The position numbers and the translations under genes are program-made. Shown in pieces: positions 17,536-26,844 of a stretch of DNA of 64,000 nucleotides. Positions within the stretch are counted from its first letter, which is position 1. Each line of letters starts with the position of its first letter. The notes below the pieces were generated by a model. It searched no databases. It saw only the letters and a program-made list of their open reading frames with translations, and had not been told where the DNA came from. The DNA comes from Modicisalibacter sp049808615 (GTDB lineage Bacteria > Pseudomonadota > Gammaproteobacteria > Pseudomonadales > Halomonadaceae): positions 62,001 to 126,000 of the forward strand of contig NZ_JBNCAN010000011.1 of assembly GCF_049808615.1 (NCBI RefSeq). The letters are read 5' to 3'.

Positions 17536-18300
17536 ATGACGAAATCCTCACGGACAGGGCTGCGGGGCGGACGCTGGCCACGATTATTGGCCTGGCTGAG
17601 CGTACTGGCGGTAATTGCGGCAGGGCTGCTGATGAGCGGCGCGGGGCTTTCCCATCGCCTGGAGATGACGGACCTGGGTACGGCGTTTGGCCTATTGCGC
17701 CAGGGGGCCTATCTGGCCATTGGCGCGGCAGCTCTTGGATTGATCACGCTGATCGTGGCAAGCCTGTGCAGACGCTTGAAGCCGGCGTTGGCGGGCGCTG
17801 TGGTGGTTGCCGTGGTCGCGGCGATGATGATCGCCCCCTGGCAGATGCAGCAGCGCGCCCAGGAGGTGCCGGCGATTCACGACATCACCACCGACATGCA
17901 GAATCCACCGGCGTTCGTTGCGCTGGCATCCGCTCGGGAGGCCGCGCCTAATGAGGTGGCCTATCCCGGTGAGAGCACCGCGCAGCAGCAGCGCGAGGCC
18001 TATCCGGATATTCAGCCGATTATTCTTGAGCTATCGCTGAGCGAGGCAATGGACGCCGTCGAGGCGACTGCACAAGAGCAAGGCTGGGAGATAGCCGATG
18101 TTGGCGACACCAAACTTGAGGCCACGGCCACCACGCTCTGGTTCGGCTTCAAGGACGATGTGGTGATTCGCCTGAGCGAAGTGGAAGAAGGTATACGGGT
18201 GGACATGCGCTCGGCATCGCGACTTGGGGCCAGCGATGTGGGCACCAACGCCGAGCGTATTCGCGACTATCTGGAAGCGCTACGTGAGCAAGCGGAATAA
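17536..18300 (+). CDS. DUF1499 domain membrane protein
   Basis: A 254-residue protein. After a basic N-terminus there are three hydrophobic segments (about residues 17-37, 55-78 and 85-103), and then a soluble domain with ITTDMQNPPAFVALASAR and YPDIQPIILELSLSEAMDAVEATAQEQGWEIAD, the DUF1499 pattern. The function is unknown; the soluble part is probably periplasmic. An in-frame GTG lies 7 codons upstream, but the ATG at 17536 is preferred. Nothing in the neighbourhood gives it a role. Confidence 0.8.
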   Translation: MTKSSRTGLRGGRWPRLLAWLSVLAVIAAGLLMSGAGLSHRLEMTDLGTAFGLLRQGAYLAIGAAALGLITLIVASLCRRLKPALAGAVVVAVVAAMMIAPWQMQQRAQEVPAIHDITTDMQNPPAFVALASAREAAPNEVAYPGESTAQQQREAYPDIQPIILELSLSEAMDAVEATAQEQGWEIADVGDTKLEATATTLWFGFKDDVVIRLSEVEEGIRVDMRSASRLGASDVGTNAERIRDYLEALREQAE

Positions 18301-18330
18301 GAAGGAGCAAATCTTGTGGCTGTTACTATT

Positions 18331-18371
18331 TGGCTCATCTCGTGAGCCGAATAATGATGCTATTCGGCTCA
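18331..18371. repeat. Triple inverted repeat, possible alternative hairpins
   Basis: TGAGCCGAATA (18343-18353) pairs perfectly with TATTCGGCTCA (18361-18371) around a 7-base loop. The upstream TGGCTCA (18331-18337) can also pair with the left arm TGAGCC. The two hairpins are mutually exclusive. No T-run follows, so it is not a typical terminator for the DUF1499 gene, although it could serve as one. It lies between that stop and the DUF3820 gene. Confidence 0.6.
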
Positions 18372-18422
18372 TTGAACAAACCGCTCACTTGAAGCAGTGC
18401 CATTAACCGTCGGAACATGCCT

Positions 18423-18644
18423 ATGAACCCCAAAGACCTGGAACGACTCGTCACCTTGCGCATGCCTTTTGGCAGGTACGAAGGCACGCTGATCGCCGAT
18501 CTGCCTGGCCCTTATCTCAACTGGTTTGCGCGAAAGGGGTTTCCCGAAGGGCAGATCGGGCGACTGCTCTATTTGATGCATGAGATCGATCACAACGGCC
18601 TGAGCCCGCTGCTCGAGCCGCTGCGCAGGGGCCAGGCGAAGTGA
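18423..18644 (+). CDS. DUF3820 family protein
   Basis: A 73-residue protein matching the DUF3820 pattern throughout: LVTLRMPFGRYEGTLIADLP, then YLNWFARKGFPEGQIGRLL, and a C-terminal HEIDHNGLSPLLEPLR. The family is widespread in Gammaproteobacteria and its function is unknown; it may be related to exonuclease-like or nucleic-acid-associated proteins. An ATG two codons earlier (18417) is an alternative; 18423 gives the start usual in relatives. Confidence 0.85.
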   Translation: MNPKDLERLVTLRMPFGRYEGTLIADLPGPYLNWFARKGFPEGQIGRLLYLMHEIDHNGLSPLLEPLRRGQAK

Positions 18645-18707
18645 TAGCCGCGCAGGGTTTGACAGTTTCATGTTCTGAACAAGCAGAGCTTCACCGTCAG
18701 CAGCCGC

Positions 18708-19118
18708 CTACTCCCCGCCTAGATGCACGTCACTGCCCATGTACTTGCCGCTCGGGAACTTTGTATCGGAGCGCTGCGCGTCGATGCGAAGCGTTACGCC
18801 GGTAGGCGTCGTGCCGTATAGGGTTTCGATTTCCGCGAAGGCCAGCAGCATGTGCTTGTCGACGATGGCCGCCATGGCGTCCTTGGTGACCAGGTAGTCG
18901 GCGATGGTGCTGTCGAGGCCGGCTCGTCTTGAATTACCGGGCTGCTCGGCGTTTGCTGATGAAGCAGCCTCGCCTTCAAAGATGCTGGCCTTTTCGCCGA
19001 CATAGGCTCGCAGGGAATCGATGAGATCGTCGATCGCCTGCTTGTCGCCTTGTCTTGCGCGGGCCGCCAGGCCGCCGGCCCGGGAAAGGTTACGAATCAA
19101 TCTGTCGAAATCGCTCAT
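18708..19118 (-). CDS. Hypothetical protein, 136 residues
   Basis: No family was recognised. The start at 19118 follows the site AAGGGGAG with good spacing, and coding bias matches the surrounding genes, so it is probably real. The N-terminal third is helical and basic (FDRLIRNLSRAGGLAARARQGD), followed by an acidic Ala/Ser-rich linker (residues 45-60) and a C-terminal part with KHMLLAFAEIETLYGTTPTGVTLRIDAQ. There is no signal peptide or membrane segment. It lies on the same strand as the DUF427 gene, 78 bp downstream. Confidence 0.6.
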   Translation of the reverse strand: MSDFDRLIRNLSRAGGLAARARQGDKQAIDDLIDSLRAYVGEKASIFEGEAASSANAEQPGNSRRAGLDSTIADYLVTKDAMAAIVDKHMLLAFAEIETLYGTTPTGVTLRIDAQRSDTKFPSGKYMGSDVHLGGE

Positions 19119-19196
19119 AATGTACTCCCCTTGTTGCCCAGAAGGCGTTTTTGCTCGTGTAGTGACTAACAAAGCGCCGACGATCTGCGCTATGTG

Positions 19197-19559
19197 TTAC
19201 TCGTCAACGTTCTCTTCAACCAGCCGCGTATCGAAGGCCAAATGGCCGGCGATGTCAGTCATGGCATCGAACGGCCGTTCGTAGCTCCAGGCCGCATCGG
19301 CAATCTCTCCATCCTCTCCTTTGATGCTGTAGTAGCTGGCGTCGCCCTTGAACGGGCAGTGAGTCACCTTTGAAGAGCGGGTCAGGCGCGACATATCGAT
19401 GTCTTCGTGCGGAATGTACTGACGTGAGGGGTAGCCGTTCTCTCGCAGTTCGATGGCGTTGCGGGTATCGGCGATGGGCGTTTCACCTACCAGCACCCGC
19501 ACATGCCGAGAGTGAGGGTTCAGAGTGATGTGGCCTTCAGGGTCGTGGATCATGTTCAC
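19197..19559 (-). CDS. DUF427 domain protein
   Basis: A 120-residue protein with the DUF427 layout: VRVLVGETPIADTRNAIELRENGYPSRQYIP, then the conserved THCPFKGDASYYSI and a late DAAWSYERPF. DUF427 proteins are small single-domain proteins of unknown biochemical role in bacteria and fungi. The length is typical. The gene seems to be transcribed together with the downstream hypothetical gene on the same strand. Confidence 0.88.
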   Translation of the reverse strand: MNMIHDPEGHITLNPHSRHVRVLVGETPIADTRNAIELRENGYPSRQYIPHEDIDMSRLTRSSKVTHCPFKGDASYYSIKGEDGEIADAAWSYERPFDAMTDIAGHLAFDTRLVEENVDE

Positions 19560-19772
19560 AAGCTCCAGGATTGGCTCTGATTCGCGCTGTTTTATTGCAC
19601 CGTCACAACGAGCTTACGACCGCTACCGACGAATACCAATACGTCTGGAAATAGATACGCGACTCTCGTCGTATTTCGCCCTATTCATGAGGCATGAAAG
19701 GATAGGCGGCTATCTGGAACGGTGGTGATGCACAGCTTGATGTCACGCCATGTCGCACAAGGATGCGCTTGC

Positions 19773-21181
19773 ATGTTCAGTACCGCTGCTATCGTCATAT
19801 CGCTGCTTTGCTTGATGTTTTTCGCCTACCGGGGCTATTCGGTGCTGCTGCTGGCGCCGCTGATGGCAACGCTTGCGGTGCTGCTCTCCGGCGACATCGC
19901 CATGATGATGCCGATCTACACCGAGACCTTCATGGACGCCTTGGGGGTTATCTTCTCAAGTTCTTCCCGATCTTCCTGCTGGGGGCGCTGTTCGGACAGT
20001 TGATGGCGGATTCAGGGGCGGCCGGTACCATCGCCAACTGGATTACCCGGGTGCTCGGTGAGAGGCATGCCATTTTGACGGTGGTGCTGGCCTGCGGTTT
20101 GCTCACCTATGGAGGGGTATCGCTGTTCGTCGTGGCCTTTGCCATCTACCCCATCGCTCGGGAGCTATTCCGCGCTGCAAATATTCCCAAGCGATTGATT
20201 CCGGCGACCATTGCCCTGGGCTCGTTTACCTTCACCATGACCGCCCTGCCCGGCACGCCGGCGATTCAGAATGCCATCCCAATTCCTTACTATGGCACCA
20301 ATGCCTTCGCGGCACCGGGGCTTGGCATCATTGCGGCCATCATCATGTTCAGCGTGGGCTGGTGGTGGCTCAATAGCCGCGCAAGCAAGGCCAAGGCCGC
20401 TGGCGAAGGCTATGGCGCGCATAACGAAGATGGTGAGGTCAGTCTCGACCCAGTCGAGAGCGCCGGCGCCGCCCGGGATGAGATGCCCTTCTGGCTGGCC
20501 ATTGCGCCGCTGGTGCTGGTAATTGGCGTCAATGCGCTGTTCACCTACGGCATTTTTCCCAATATCGATCTCAGCTACCTGAACAATGAGTTTCCGGATC
20601 TCGAGGTGGCCAATCAGACCGGCCTCTGGGCAATCATCATTGCACTGCTCGTTTCCTGCGCCTGGCTGATCGTGACCTGTTTGAACCGCTGGCATAACTT
20701 GCAGGACACGCTCAACCGGGGGGCCACGGGCTCAATGCTGCCGATCTTCAATACCGCCTCGGAAGTGGGCTATGGCGCAGTCATTGCCTCACTAGCAGGC
20801 TTCATGATCATCCGCGATACGGTGCTGGGGATAGCGCCGAACAATCCATTGATTTCCGAGGCGGTGGCAATGACCACCCTGGCGGGCATCACCGGGTCGT
20901 CTTCCGGCGGGCTTAGCATCGCACTCGAGACCCTGGGCAGCGATTATCTGCAGCTGGCTCAGCAGGCGGGCATCAGCCCAGAGCTGATGCACCGGGTTGC
21001 GGTAATTGCCGCCGGCGGCTTCGATACGCTGCCCCACTGCGGGGCGGTAATCACCCTGCTCTCCATTTGTCGACTGACCCATCGCCAGTCCTACTTGAAT
21101 ATCGCCATGGTAACCATTGCCATCCCGATGCTGGCGGTCATCAGTATCATCACCCTGGGCACGCTGTTCGGCTCGTTCTAG
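19773..21181 (+). pseudogene. GntP-type permease gene, frameshifted at a G run
   Basis: Two reading frames together make a full-length permease of about 470 residues. The first encodes a signal-like start and TETFMDALG; the second continues as YLLKFFPIFLLGALFGQLM and reads to 21181. The shift is at a run of five G at 19943-19947, where one more G would restore the frame. The protein has about 12 hydrophobic segments and the motifs GERHAILTVVLACGLLTYGGVSLF and FTFTMTALPGTPAIQN of the GntP/CitM-like gluconate or organic-acid permeases. It may be a real mutation, a phase-variable run or a sequencing error. Confidence 0.8.
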
Positions 21182-21187
21182 ACTGCC

Positions 21188-21664
21188 TCACTTGCCACCA
21201 TGTAAGCGCCGGTGAAGCGCATGCACCTCCTCAGCGAGCTCGGGAATGGGGCCCTCGACGGGGACGTCAGGCGCAACGTCCTGGATGGGCAGCGGCCGCA
21301 CCGGCGGTAGCGCGACATTCATATCGGATAGCCAAACCGTCAACTGCTCGGAAGAACTCACATAAACGATGCGCCCCAGCCCCACCCAACCATGGGCGGC
21401 GGCGCACATCGGGCAATGCTCGCCGGAGGTGTAGACCGTGGCCTTGGCGCGCTCATCCGGCGCCATGTTTTCCGCGGCCCAGCGCGCCAGCGCGAATTCC
21501 GGGTGCCGAGTCGAATCCCCATTGGCAATGCGGTTACGGTCTTCCGCCAGCACCTTTCCCTCGGCGCTGACCAGCACGCTACCAAAAGGCTCGTCACCGG
21601 CTTCGAGGGCTTCCGTTGCCAATTCCACGCAGCGACGCAGGTGTTGCATATCGGTCTCGTTCAT
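21188..21664 (-). CDS. Nucleoside/guanine deaminase-like protein
   Basis: A 158-residue zinc-dependent deaminase of the cytidine/deoxycytidylate deaminase superfamily. The catalytic segment STRHPEFALARWA (near residue 55) gives the zinc His and Glu, and SGEHCPMCAAAHGWVG (near 80) gives the two zinc Cys. Relatives (GuaD, TadA-like) deaminate guanine, cytosine or related bases. The start at 21664 follows GGGAG; an ATG one codon upstream is an alternative. The permease gene on the other strand ends 6 bp away. Confidence 0.85.
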   Translation of the reverse strand: MNETDMQHLRRCVELATEALEAGDEPFGSVLVSAEGKVLAEDRNRIANGDSTRHPEFALARWAAENMAPDERAKATVYTSGEHCPMCAAAHGWVGLGRIVYVSSSEQLTVWLSDMNVALPPVRPLPIQDVAPDVPVEGPIPELAEEVHALHRRLHGGK

Positions 21665-21738
21665 CATTGCTCCCATGATGCGGCCAAGTTGATCTGATAC
21701 TGTAGACCATAACCGTTTCCAAGAAGCATGAGCCGATC

Positions 21739-21780
21739 ATGAGCTGCGTCTTCTGTGGCATCGTCAAGTGCCAGGCCTGA
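21739..21780 (+). pseudogene. Remnant of a HIT family gene start
   Basis: The 13 codons from this ATG read MSCVFCGIVKCQA and then stop. The pattern M-S-C-x-F-C-x-I-V is the typical start of histidine-triad (HIT) hydrolases, with two zinc-type Cys. No HIT motif (HxHxHxx) follows in any frame before the DUF808 gene, so at most the 5' end survives. The piece is short and could be chance. Confidence 0.35.
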
Positions 21781-21821
21781 GTGCCAAAGGAACCGTTATT
21801 CTCGTTCGCCATCACGAAAGT

Positions 21822-22754
21822 TCAGGAATTCGCTTCGCTCTCTCGTCTAAGCCTCTTGACCCCTTCGATAACACCCAGGATCACTGCGCCGACGATCAGG
21901 CCGAACACCATGTTGAACAGCGTCGATCCCAGTGGCTGCAGAACGGCACCCGCGGTGGGGATTTCGCCGGCAACGTCGACAATATCTTCTATGGCGTGCT
22001 CGACGAGGGGAAGGCCGTGGGTCAGGATACCGCCACCGACCATGAACATGGCAGCGGTACCGACGAACGATAAAGTCTTCATCAGATACGGCGCGGCGGT
22101 GACGATGCCATTGCCGACGGTTTGCGCGAAGGAGCTGCTCTTTTCGCTGAGATAGATGCCCAGGTCATCGAGCTTGACGATACCCGCCACCAATCCAAAA
22201 ACCCCGACGGTCATGAACAATGCGATACCGGACACGACGATGACCTGCAGCATCAGATCGGCGCCGGCCACGGTGCCCAGGGTAATCGCGATGATTTCCG
22301 CGGAGAGAATGAAGTCGGTGCGAATGGCGCCCTTGATCTTCCTCTGCTCGAACTGACGCGGATCAACATTGGGATCGGTCAACGCCTTTCTGGCGTTCTC
22401 GGCATCTTTATCCTCAGGATGCAGAAACTTGTGTGTCAGCTTCTCTGTGCCTTCGTAACATAAGAAAGCGCCCCCCAGCATCAGCAACACAGTGACCATC
22501 CAGGGGATGAAGGCACTGATCAACAGTGCTGCGGGCACGAGAATGAACTTGTTGCGAAACGAGCCTTTCGCCACCTCCCAGACCACCGGCAACTCTCGAG
22601 CAGCCTTGACGCCGGTGACCTGCTGCGCGTTTAGCGCGAGATCGTCTCCCAACACGCCAGCGGTCTTCTTCGCGGCGACCTTGGTCATCACCGAAACGTC
22701 ATCGAGCATCGCTGCGATATCGTCTAGCAGAGTAAGTAAGCTGGCTCCTGCCAT
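21822..22754 (-). CDS. DUF808 family membrane protein (YedI-like)
   Basis: A 310-residue inner-membrane protein. It opens with AGASLLTLLDDIAAMLDDVSVMTKVAAKKTAGVLGDDLALNA, the conserved DUF808 beginning, and has several membrane segments (e.g. IPWMVTVLLMLGGAFLCYEG, and GNGIVTAAPYLMKTLSFVGTAAMFMVGGGILTHG). The E. coli relative is YedI, of unknown function. Length and motifs are normal. Confidence 0.9.
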   Translation of the reverse strand: MAGASLLTLLDDIAAMLDDVSVMTKVAAKKTAGVLGDDLALNAQQVTGVKAARELPVVWEVAKGSFRNKFILVPAALLISAFIPWMVTVLLMLGGAFLCYEGTEKLTHKFLHPEDKDAENARKALTDPNVDPRQFEQRKIKGAIRTDFILSAEIIAITLGTVAGADLMLQVIVVSGIALFMTVGVFGLVAGIVKLDDLGIYLSEKSSSFAQTVGNGIVTAAPYLMKTLSFVGTAAMFMVGGGILTHGLPLVEHAIEDIVDVAGEIPTAGAVLQPLGSTLFNMVFGLIVGAVILGVIEGVKRLRRESEANS

Positions 22755-22819
22755 CGGTCATCCTCAATTGAAGTGGGCACGCGATCTACTATACAGGCGT
22801 TTCGCTGGGGCGCGATTGT

Positions 22820-23070
22820 CTACAGGTTATCGCGCTCTTGATTGAGCCGATGAATTTTCTCATCCGCATCCTTTTGTAGCGCATGCCTGGAGCGATTCAT
22901 CTGCGCCCGAGGGGTTTCATCTTGAATACTCGCCAGGTTGGCATGGACGGTCAGCAATACAGCACTCAAATCGGCGTGAATGAGTACGCCGCCACCGCCC
23001 CCGGGGTCGCGTGCGTGATCGTGGCATCACGAAAGTTTTCCAACGACATGCTCCAGACCTGGGCACCCAT
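22820..23070 (-). pseudogene. Remnant of a cyclodeaminase/cyclohydrolase (FchA-like) gene
   Basis: Reading the minus strand from 23070 gives MGAQVWSMSLENFRDATI then HATPGAVAAYS, resembling the start of formiminotransferase-cyclodeaminase/methenyl-THF cyclohydrolase proteins (S-L-x-x-F-R-D ... T-P-G-G-G). After a frame change near 22990 the other frame reads HADLSAVLLTVHANLASIQDET and continues to a stop at 22820-22822, resembling the C-terminal helices of the same family. The middle, about 130 codons, is missing. It is read as an internal deletion with frameshift; the two ends alone cannot be functional. Confidence 0.55.
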
Positions 23071-23076
23071 GAGTGC

Positions 23077-24042
23077 TTACTCCTTTTGGGTCAGCACGCC
23101 TTCACGGGAGAGTTGGTAATGGGCAAGGTCATCCGCCAGAAACAACCGTCCCTGATAATGATGGCAGGCCTCGTTTTCGATATCCGCGATCGACGGTGAG
23201 GCACGACGATCGTACTGATAGCGCGGGCTGAAATGAGTCAGCACCAGATTTGCCATATCGATACGTTGAGCGAAGCTCGCCACATCGCCTGCGGTGCTAT
23301 GCCGGTTGTTGGTACCCAGGTGCTCGACAACGTCCCGAGTGTAGGTGGCTTCGTGTACCAGCACATCAGCGCCTTCACAAAAATGCTCGAGCACGCCTGG
23401 AGAGTCGTTGTCGCCGGTGATCACGACCTTCCTGGGTCGTCGGCCCGGCAGTAACACCTCCTCGCTTGTCACCCGGCTACCGTCTTGCAGCACGACATCC
23501 TCGCCGCGATGAAGCCGCCCCCAGTCCGGACCTCTCTCCACTCCCAGCGTTTCCAGGCGCTGGGGATCGAGCTTGCGCTCGATATCCTTCTCGATAAAGG
23601 CATAAGCGTAGGACGCGACGCCATGAGATAGCGCCGCAGCCTCGATTATGAAATCGGGAAGGGTGAAAGGCTCAGACAGCGACTCGACATCGATGAATTC
23701 GATAGGATAGGTCAGATGCAGACCGGTCGTTGCCTGCACCGCATCGAGAAACGACTTGATCGGCTGTGGTCCGATGATCGTCAGCGGCGCTCTCCGGCCC
23801 ATCATGGAAGCGCTGGAAAGAAGCCCCGGCAGGCCGTAGCAATGATCCCCATGCACATGGGTGATCAGAACGGCATCCAGCCGATTGAGGGAGAGCGGCG
23901 TGCGCAGCACCTGCTGCTGGGTACCCTCGCCGCAGTCGATCAGCACCCAGGATTTGCCCGAGGCTTTCTTGATCGCGGCGGCAGTGACATTGCGCGCCTT
24001 GGTCGGCACGCCCGCGGACGTGCCAAGAAAGAGGATCTCCAC
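23077..24042 (-). CDS. rnz: Ribonuclease Z
   Basis: A 321-residue metallo-beta-lactamase fold enzyme that cuts tRNA precursors at the 3' end. Visible metal ligands are in THVHGDHCYGLPGLL (HxHxDH, near residue 60), VITGDN (near 212) and the late LTHFSPRY, with an N-terminal LFLGTSAGVPTKARN as in RNase Z. The substrate-binding arm region around YAYAFIEKDIERKLDPQRLETLGV is present. Length and motifs are normal. The upstream lipoprotein gene ends 15 bp before its start, so they may share a transcript. Confidence 0.95.
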   Translation of the reverse strand: MEILFLGTSAGVPTKARNVTAAAIKKASGKSWVLIDCGEGTQQQVLRTPLSLNRLDAVLITHVHGDHCYGLPGLLSSASMMGRRAPLTIIGPQPIKSFLDAVQATTGLHLTYPIEFIDVESLSEPFTLPDFIIEAAALSHGVASYAYAFIEKDIERKLDPQRLETLGVERGPDWGRLHRGEDVVLQDGSRVTSEEVLLPGRRPRKVVITGDNDSPGVLEHFCEGADVLVHEATYTRDVVEHLGTNNRHSTAGDVASFAQRIDMANLVLTHFSPRYQYDRRASPSIADIENEACHHYQGRLFLADDLAHYQLSREGVLTQKE

Positions 24043-24057
24043 GAGTACCGCCCGCGC

Positions 24058-24852
<795 letters not shown>

Positions 24853-24901
24853 TCCTTGACCTCCTGTGCTTTCCTGGCAACAACTTATGGATAGCACTTT
24901 T

Positions 24902-25357
24902 TTACAAATAGCGCCCTGCGGAGCCGATCACCGTGACCAGTAGCCCCAGCGCCAGATTGATGGCGATCGTCAGACGAATCTTGTTAAGTTGGGTGCCGCC
25001 CTCGGACCAGGTCTGCTCGCTCACCGCCTTCTTTAAACGCTTGAAAGGGGCGAAATAGAGATGAGCGAAGATCAGCATCATCACGATGCCCAGGGCCAGC
25101 ATCGAATGCACGTGACCACCCACGTTGGCCATGCCGCCAAAGCCAACGAAAATCAGCCAGAAGCCGGTCGCCAGCAATACTACAATCGACACCCATACCC
25201 AAGGAAAGAAACGGCGGAATACCTGGCTCCATAGCGTCAACCTCATGGGCCGTTCGAGCAGACTACCCGCCACCGGGCGCAGCGCCACATAGGCGAAGAA
25301 CATGCCACCTACCCAAACCACCGCAGCCAGTAGGTGTAATGCGATTGCAATTGCCAT
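24902..25357 (-). CDS. CopD family membrane protein
   Basis: A 151-residue protein with four membrane segments: HLLAAVVWVGGMFFAYVALRP, PWVWVSIVVLLATGFWLIF, HSMLALGIVMMLIFAHLYFAPF and a last one around INLALGLLVTVIGSAGRY. The His, Trp and Gly arrangement of the first and third segments (HxxAAxxWxGG, and the H in the third) is that of the CopD/YqiS-like family linked to copper or heme handling. No copper resistance genes are near, so the specific role is open. Confidence 0.8.
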   Translation of the reverse strand: MAIAIALHLLAAVVWVGGMFFAYVALRPVAGSLLERPMRLTLWSQVFRRFFPWVWVSIVVLLATGFWLIFVGFGGMANVGGHVHSMLALGIVMMLIFAHLYFAPFKRLKKAVSEQTWSEGGTQLNKIRLTIAINLALGLLVTVIGSAGRYL

Positions 25358-25389
25358 ACGTTCCTCTCGGTCTCAGTCTGTTTACTCAC

Positions 25390-26103
25390 TCAATTCACTT
25401 GCTCACACCGGGTCTTGCGGCGCTCGAAGTCATCGACGAACTCATTCATGACCGTTGCATCGTAGGCGCGAAGACCGCTGACCACCAGTTTCTTCGACCC
25501 GCTGCCAACCGGCTCGCCCTGGCTGAGCATCCGAAACTCCAGATGCGCATCGCCCCGCTTGCCGTTGACCTCGAAAGAGGAGCCGGCAAATTCGACCTCA
25601 AGCGAGGCGATATCCAATGAATTCAGCATGAAGCCCATGCTGTCGTAGATCACCAGTGGGCGCTGGGGATTGAACATGACCCCCTGCTGCTCCATCAGCG
25701 GCTTGAGATAGTGCGGGAAATTGCGTCCGGAAAAAGCGATATAGCGGCAGGTAAAGGCTTCGATCACCGCAGGATCACGGGTTGTCTCGCCGCTACGCTC
25801 CACGATCAGCACCTCCTTGCCGGACGTGTCGCTCATGACAAGCGTGCCATCGGAGCATTCATTGATTTCCAAGGGCATGTCGGCTCCCACCATGCCGCGG
25901 AAATAGAAGCTCATTTGCTGGGACAATCCATGGTGAGCCAACACCAAGGCAAACAGGAGATCCCCTGGAACGCAAAAGCGCCGAGCGTCCGGATCGTGGA
26001 TCGGGTTATAGTCATCCGCCATCTGCTTGGCGAAACGACTGGCCTGTTCGGCGGAAATGCAAAAACGTCCATCCCTGACCGTGTAGTAATCATCAAGAAA
26101 CAT
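25390..26103 (-). CDS. DUF3581 family protein
   Basis: A 237-residue cytosolic protein starting MFLDDYYTVRDGRFCISAEQASRF, the beginning usual in DUF3581 proteins of marine and halophilic Gammaproteobacteria. It also shows ADDYNPIHDPDARRFCVPGDLLF near residue 33, a hot-dog-like (MaoC-type) His/Asp segment, and LYFRGM-like turns. That similarity suggests a hot-dog fold that binds a thioester-like ligand, which is inference. The open frame extends 26 codons upstream, but 26103 fits the family start; no strong ribosome binding site decides it. Confidence 0.8.
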   Translation of the reverse strand: MFLDDYYTVRDGRFCISAEQASRFAKQMADDYNPIHDPDARRFCVPGDLLFALVLAHHGLSQQMSFYFRGMVGADMPLEINECSDGTLVMSDTSGKEVLIVERSGETTRDPAVIEAFTCRYIAFSGRNFPHYLKPLMEQQGVMFNPQRPLVIYDSMGFMLNSLDIASLEVEFAGSSFEVNGKRGDAHLEFRMLSQGEPVGSGSKKLVVSGLRAYDATVMNEFVDDFERRKTRCEQVN

Positions 26104-26304
26104 GCAATCTGTCCATGCATTGGAAACCAAGACCAACGAACTCTTCGTCTGTCGTATCATGAAACTGAAAGGGGCTGCCACAACATGCCTGAGAATTCTG
26201 CCACAGAGTACGCAGATACACCGCTTGTTGCAGGCATGGAATCACATGACATTCTGGTTACAGAAGCCTTAGCCCGCAATCACGCTTTTTGAGGAAATAT
26301 CATC

Positions 26305-26844
26305 ATGAATGCACCCTGTAACGCGGAACGCTCGACGCTGCTCGTCGTCGATCTGCAGGAACGCCTCATGCCGGTGATCCACGAAGCCGAAAACGCCGTC
26401 GCCCGCGCCCGGGTGCTCATCGATGCGGCCAAGCTACTCGAAATTCCCGTCATCGGTACCGAACAGAATCCGCTCAGCCTTGGCCCCAGCGTTTCGCCAC
26501 TACGCGAACGGTGCGATGAAATGGTTACCAAGATTCATTTTGATGCCTGCACCGAAACGCCCCTGCTCGATCATTTCGGGCAGGGACGTGATGAGGTGAT
26601 CGTGGTCGGCTGCGAGGCCCATGTCTGTGTACTGCAAACCGTGCTCGGCCTGTTACGACAGAACTACCGGGTATGGCTGGTTAATGATGCCATCGGCTCC
26701 CGGAACTCACTCGACAAGGCCGCCGCCATCGAACGCGCGCGGGGTGCCGGTGCGTGGCCCGTCACCAGCGAGATGGTGGTGTTCGAATGGCTGCACCACT
26801 GCAAGCATCCCAAGTTTCGCGAAGTTCTGAAGCTGGTGAAATAA
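26305..26844 (+). CDS. Isochorismatase-like cysteine hydrolase
   Basis: A 179-residue protein with the isochorismatase-family triad: Asp in LLVVDLQERLMP (residues 13-24), Lys in MVTKIHFDAC (near 75) and the nucleophile Cys in VVGCEAHVCVLQTVLGLL (near 107). Such enzymes hydrolyse C-N or C-O bonds of small molecules; the YcaC-like group here has unknown substrates. A ribosome binding site (GAGGAAAT) precedes the ATG. The last 138 bp overlap the 3' end of the DUF3541 gene on the other strand. Confidence 0.9.
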   Translation: MNAPCNAERSTLLVVDLQERLMPVIHEAENAVARARVLIDAAKLLEIPVIGTEQNPLSLGPSVSPLRERCDEMVTKIHFDACTETPLLDHFGQGRDEVIVVGCEAHVCVLQTVLGLLRQNYRVWLVNDAIGSRNSLDKAAAIERARGAGAWPVTSEMVVFEWLHHCKHPKFREVLKLVK

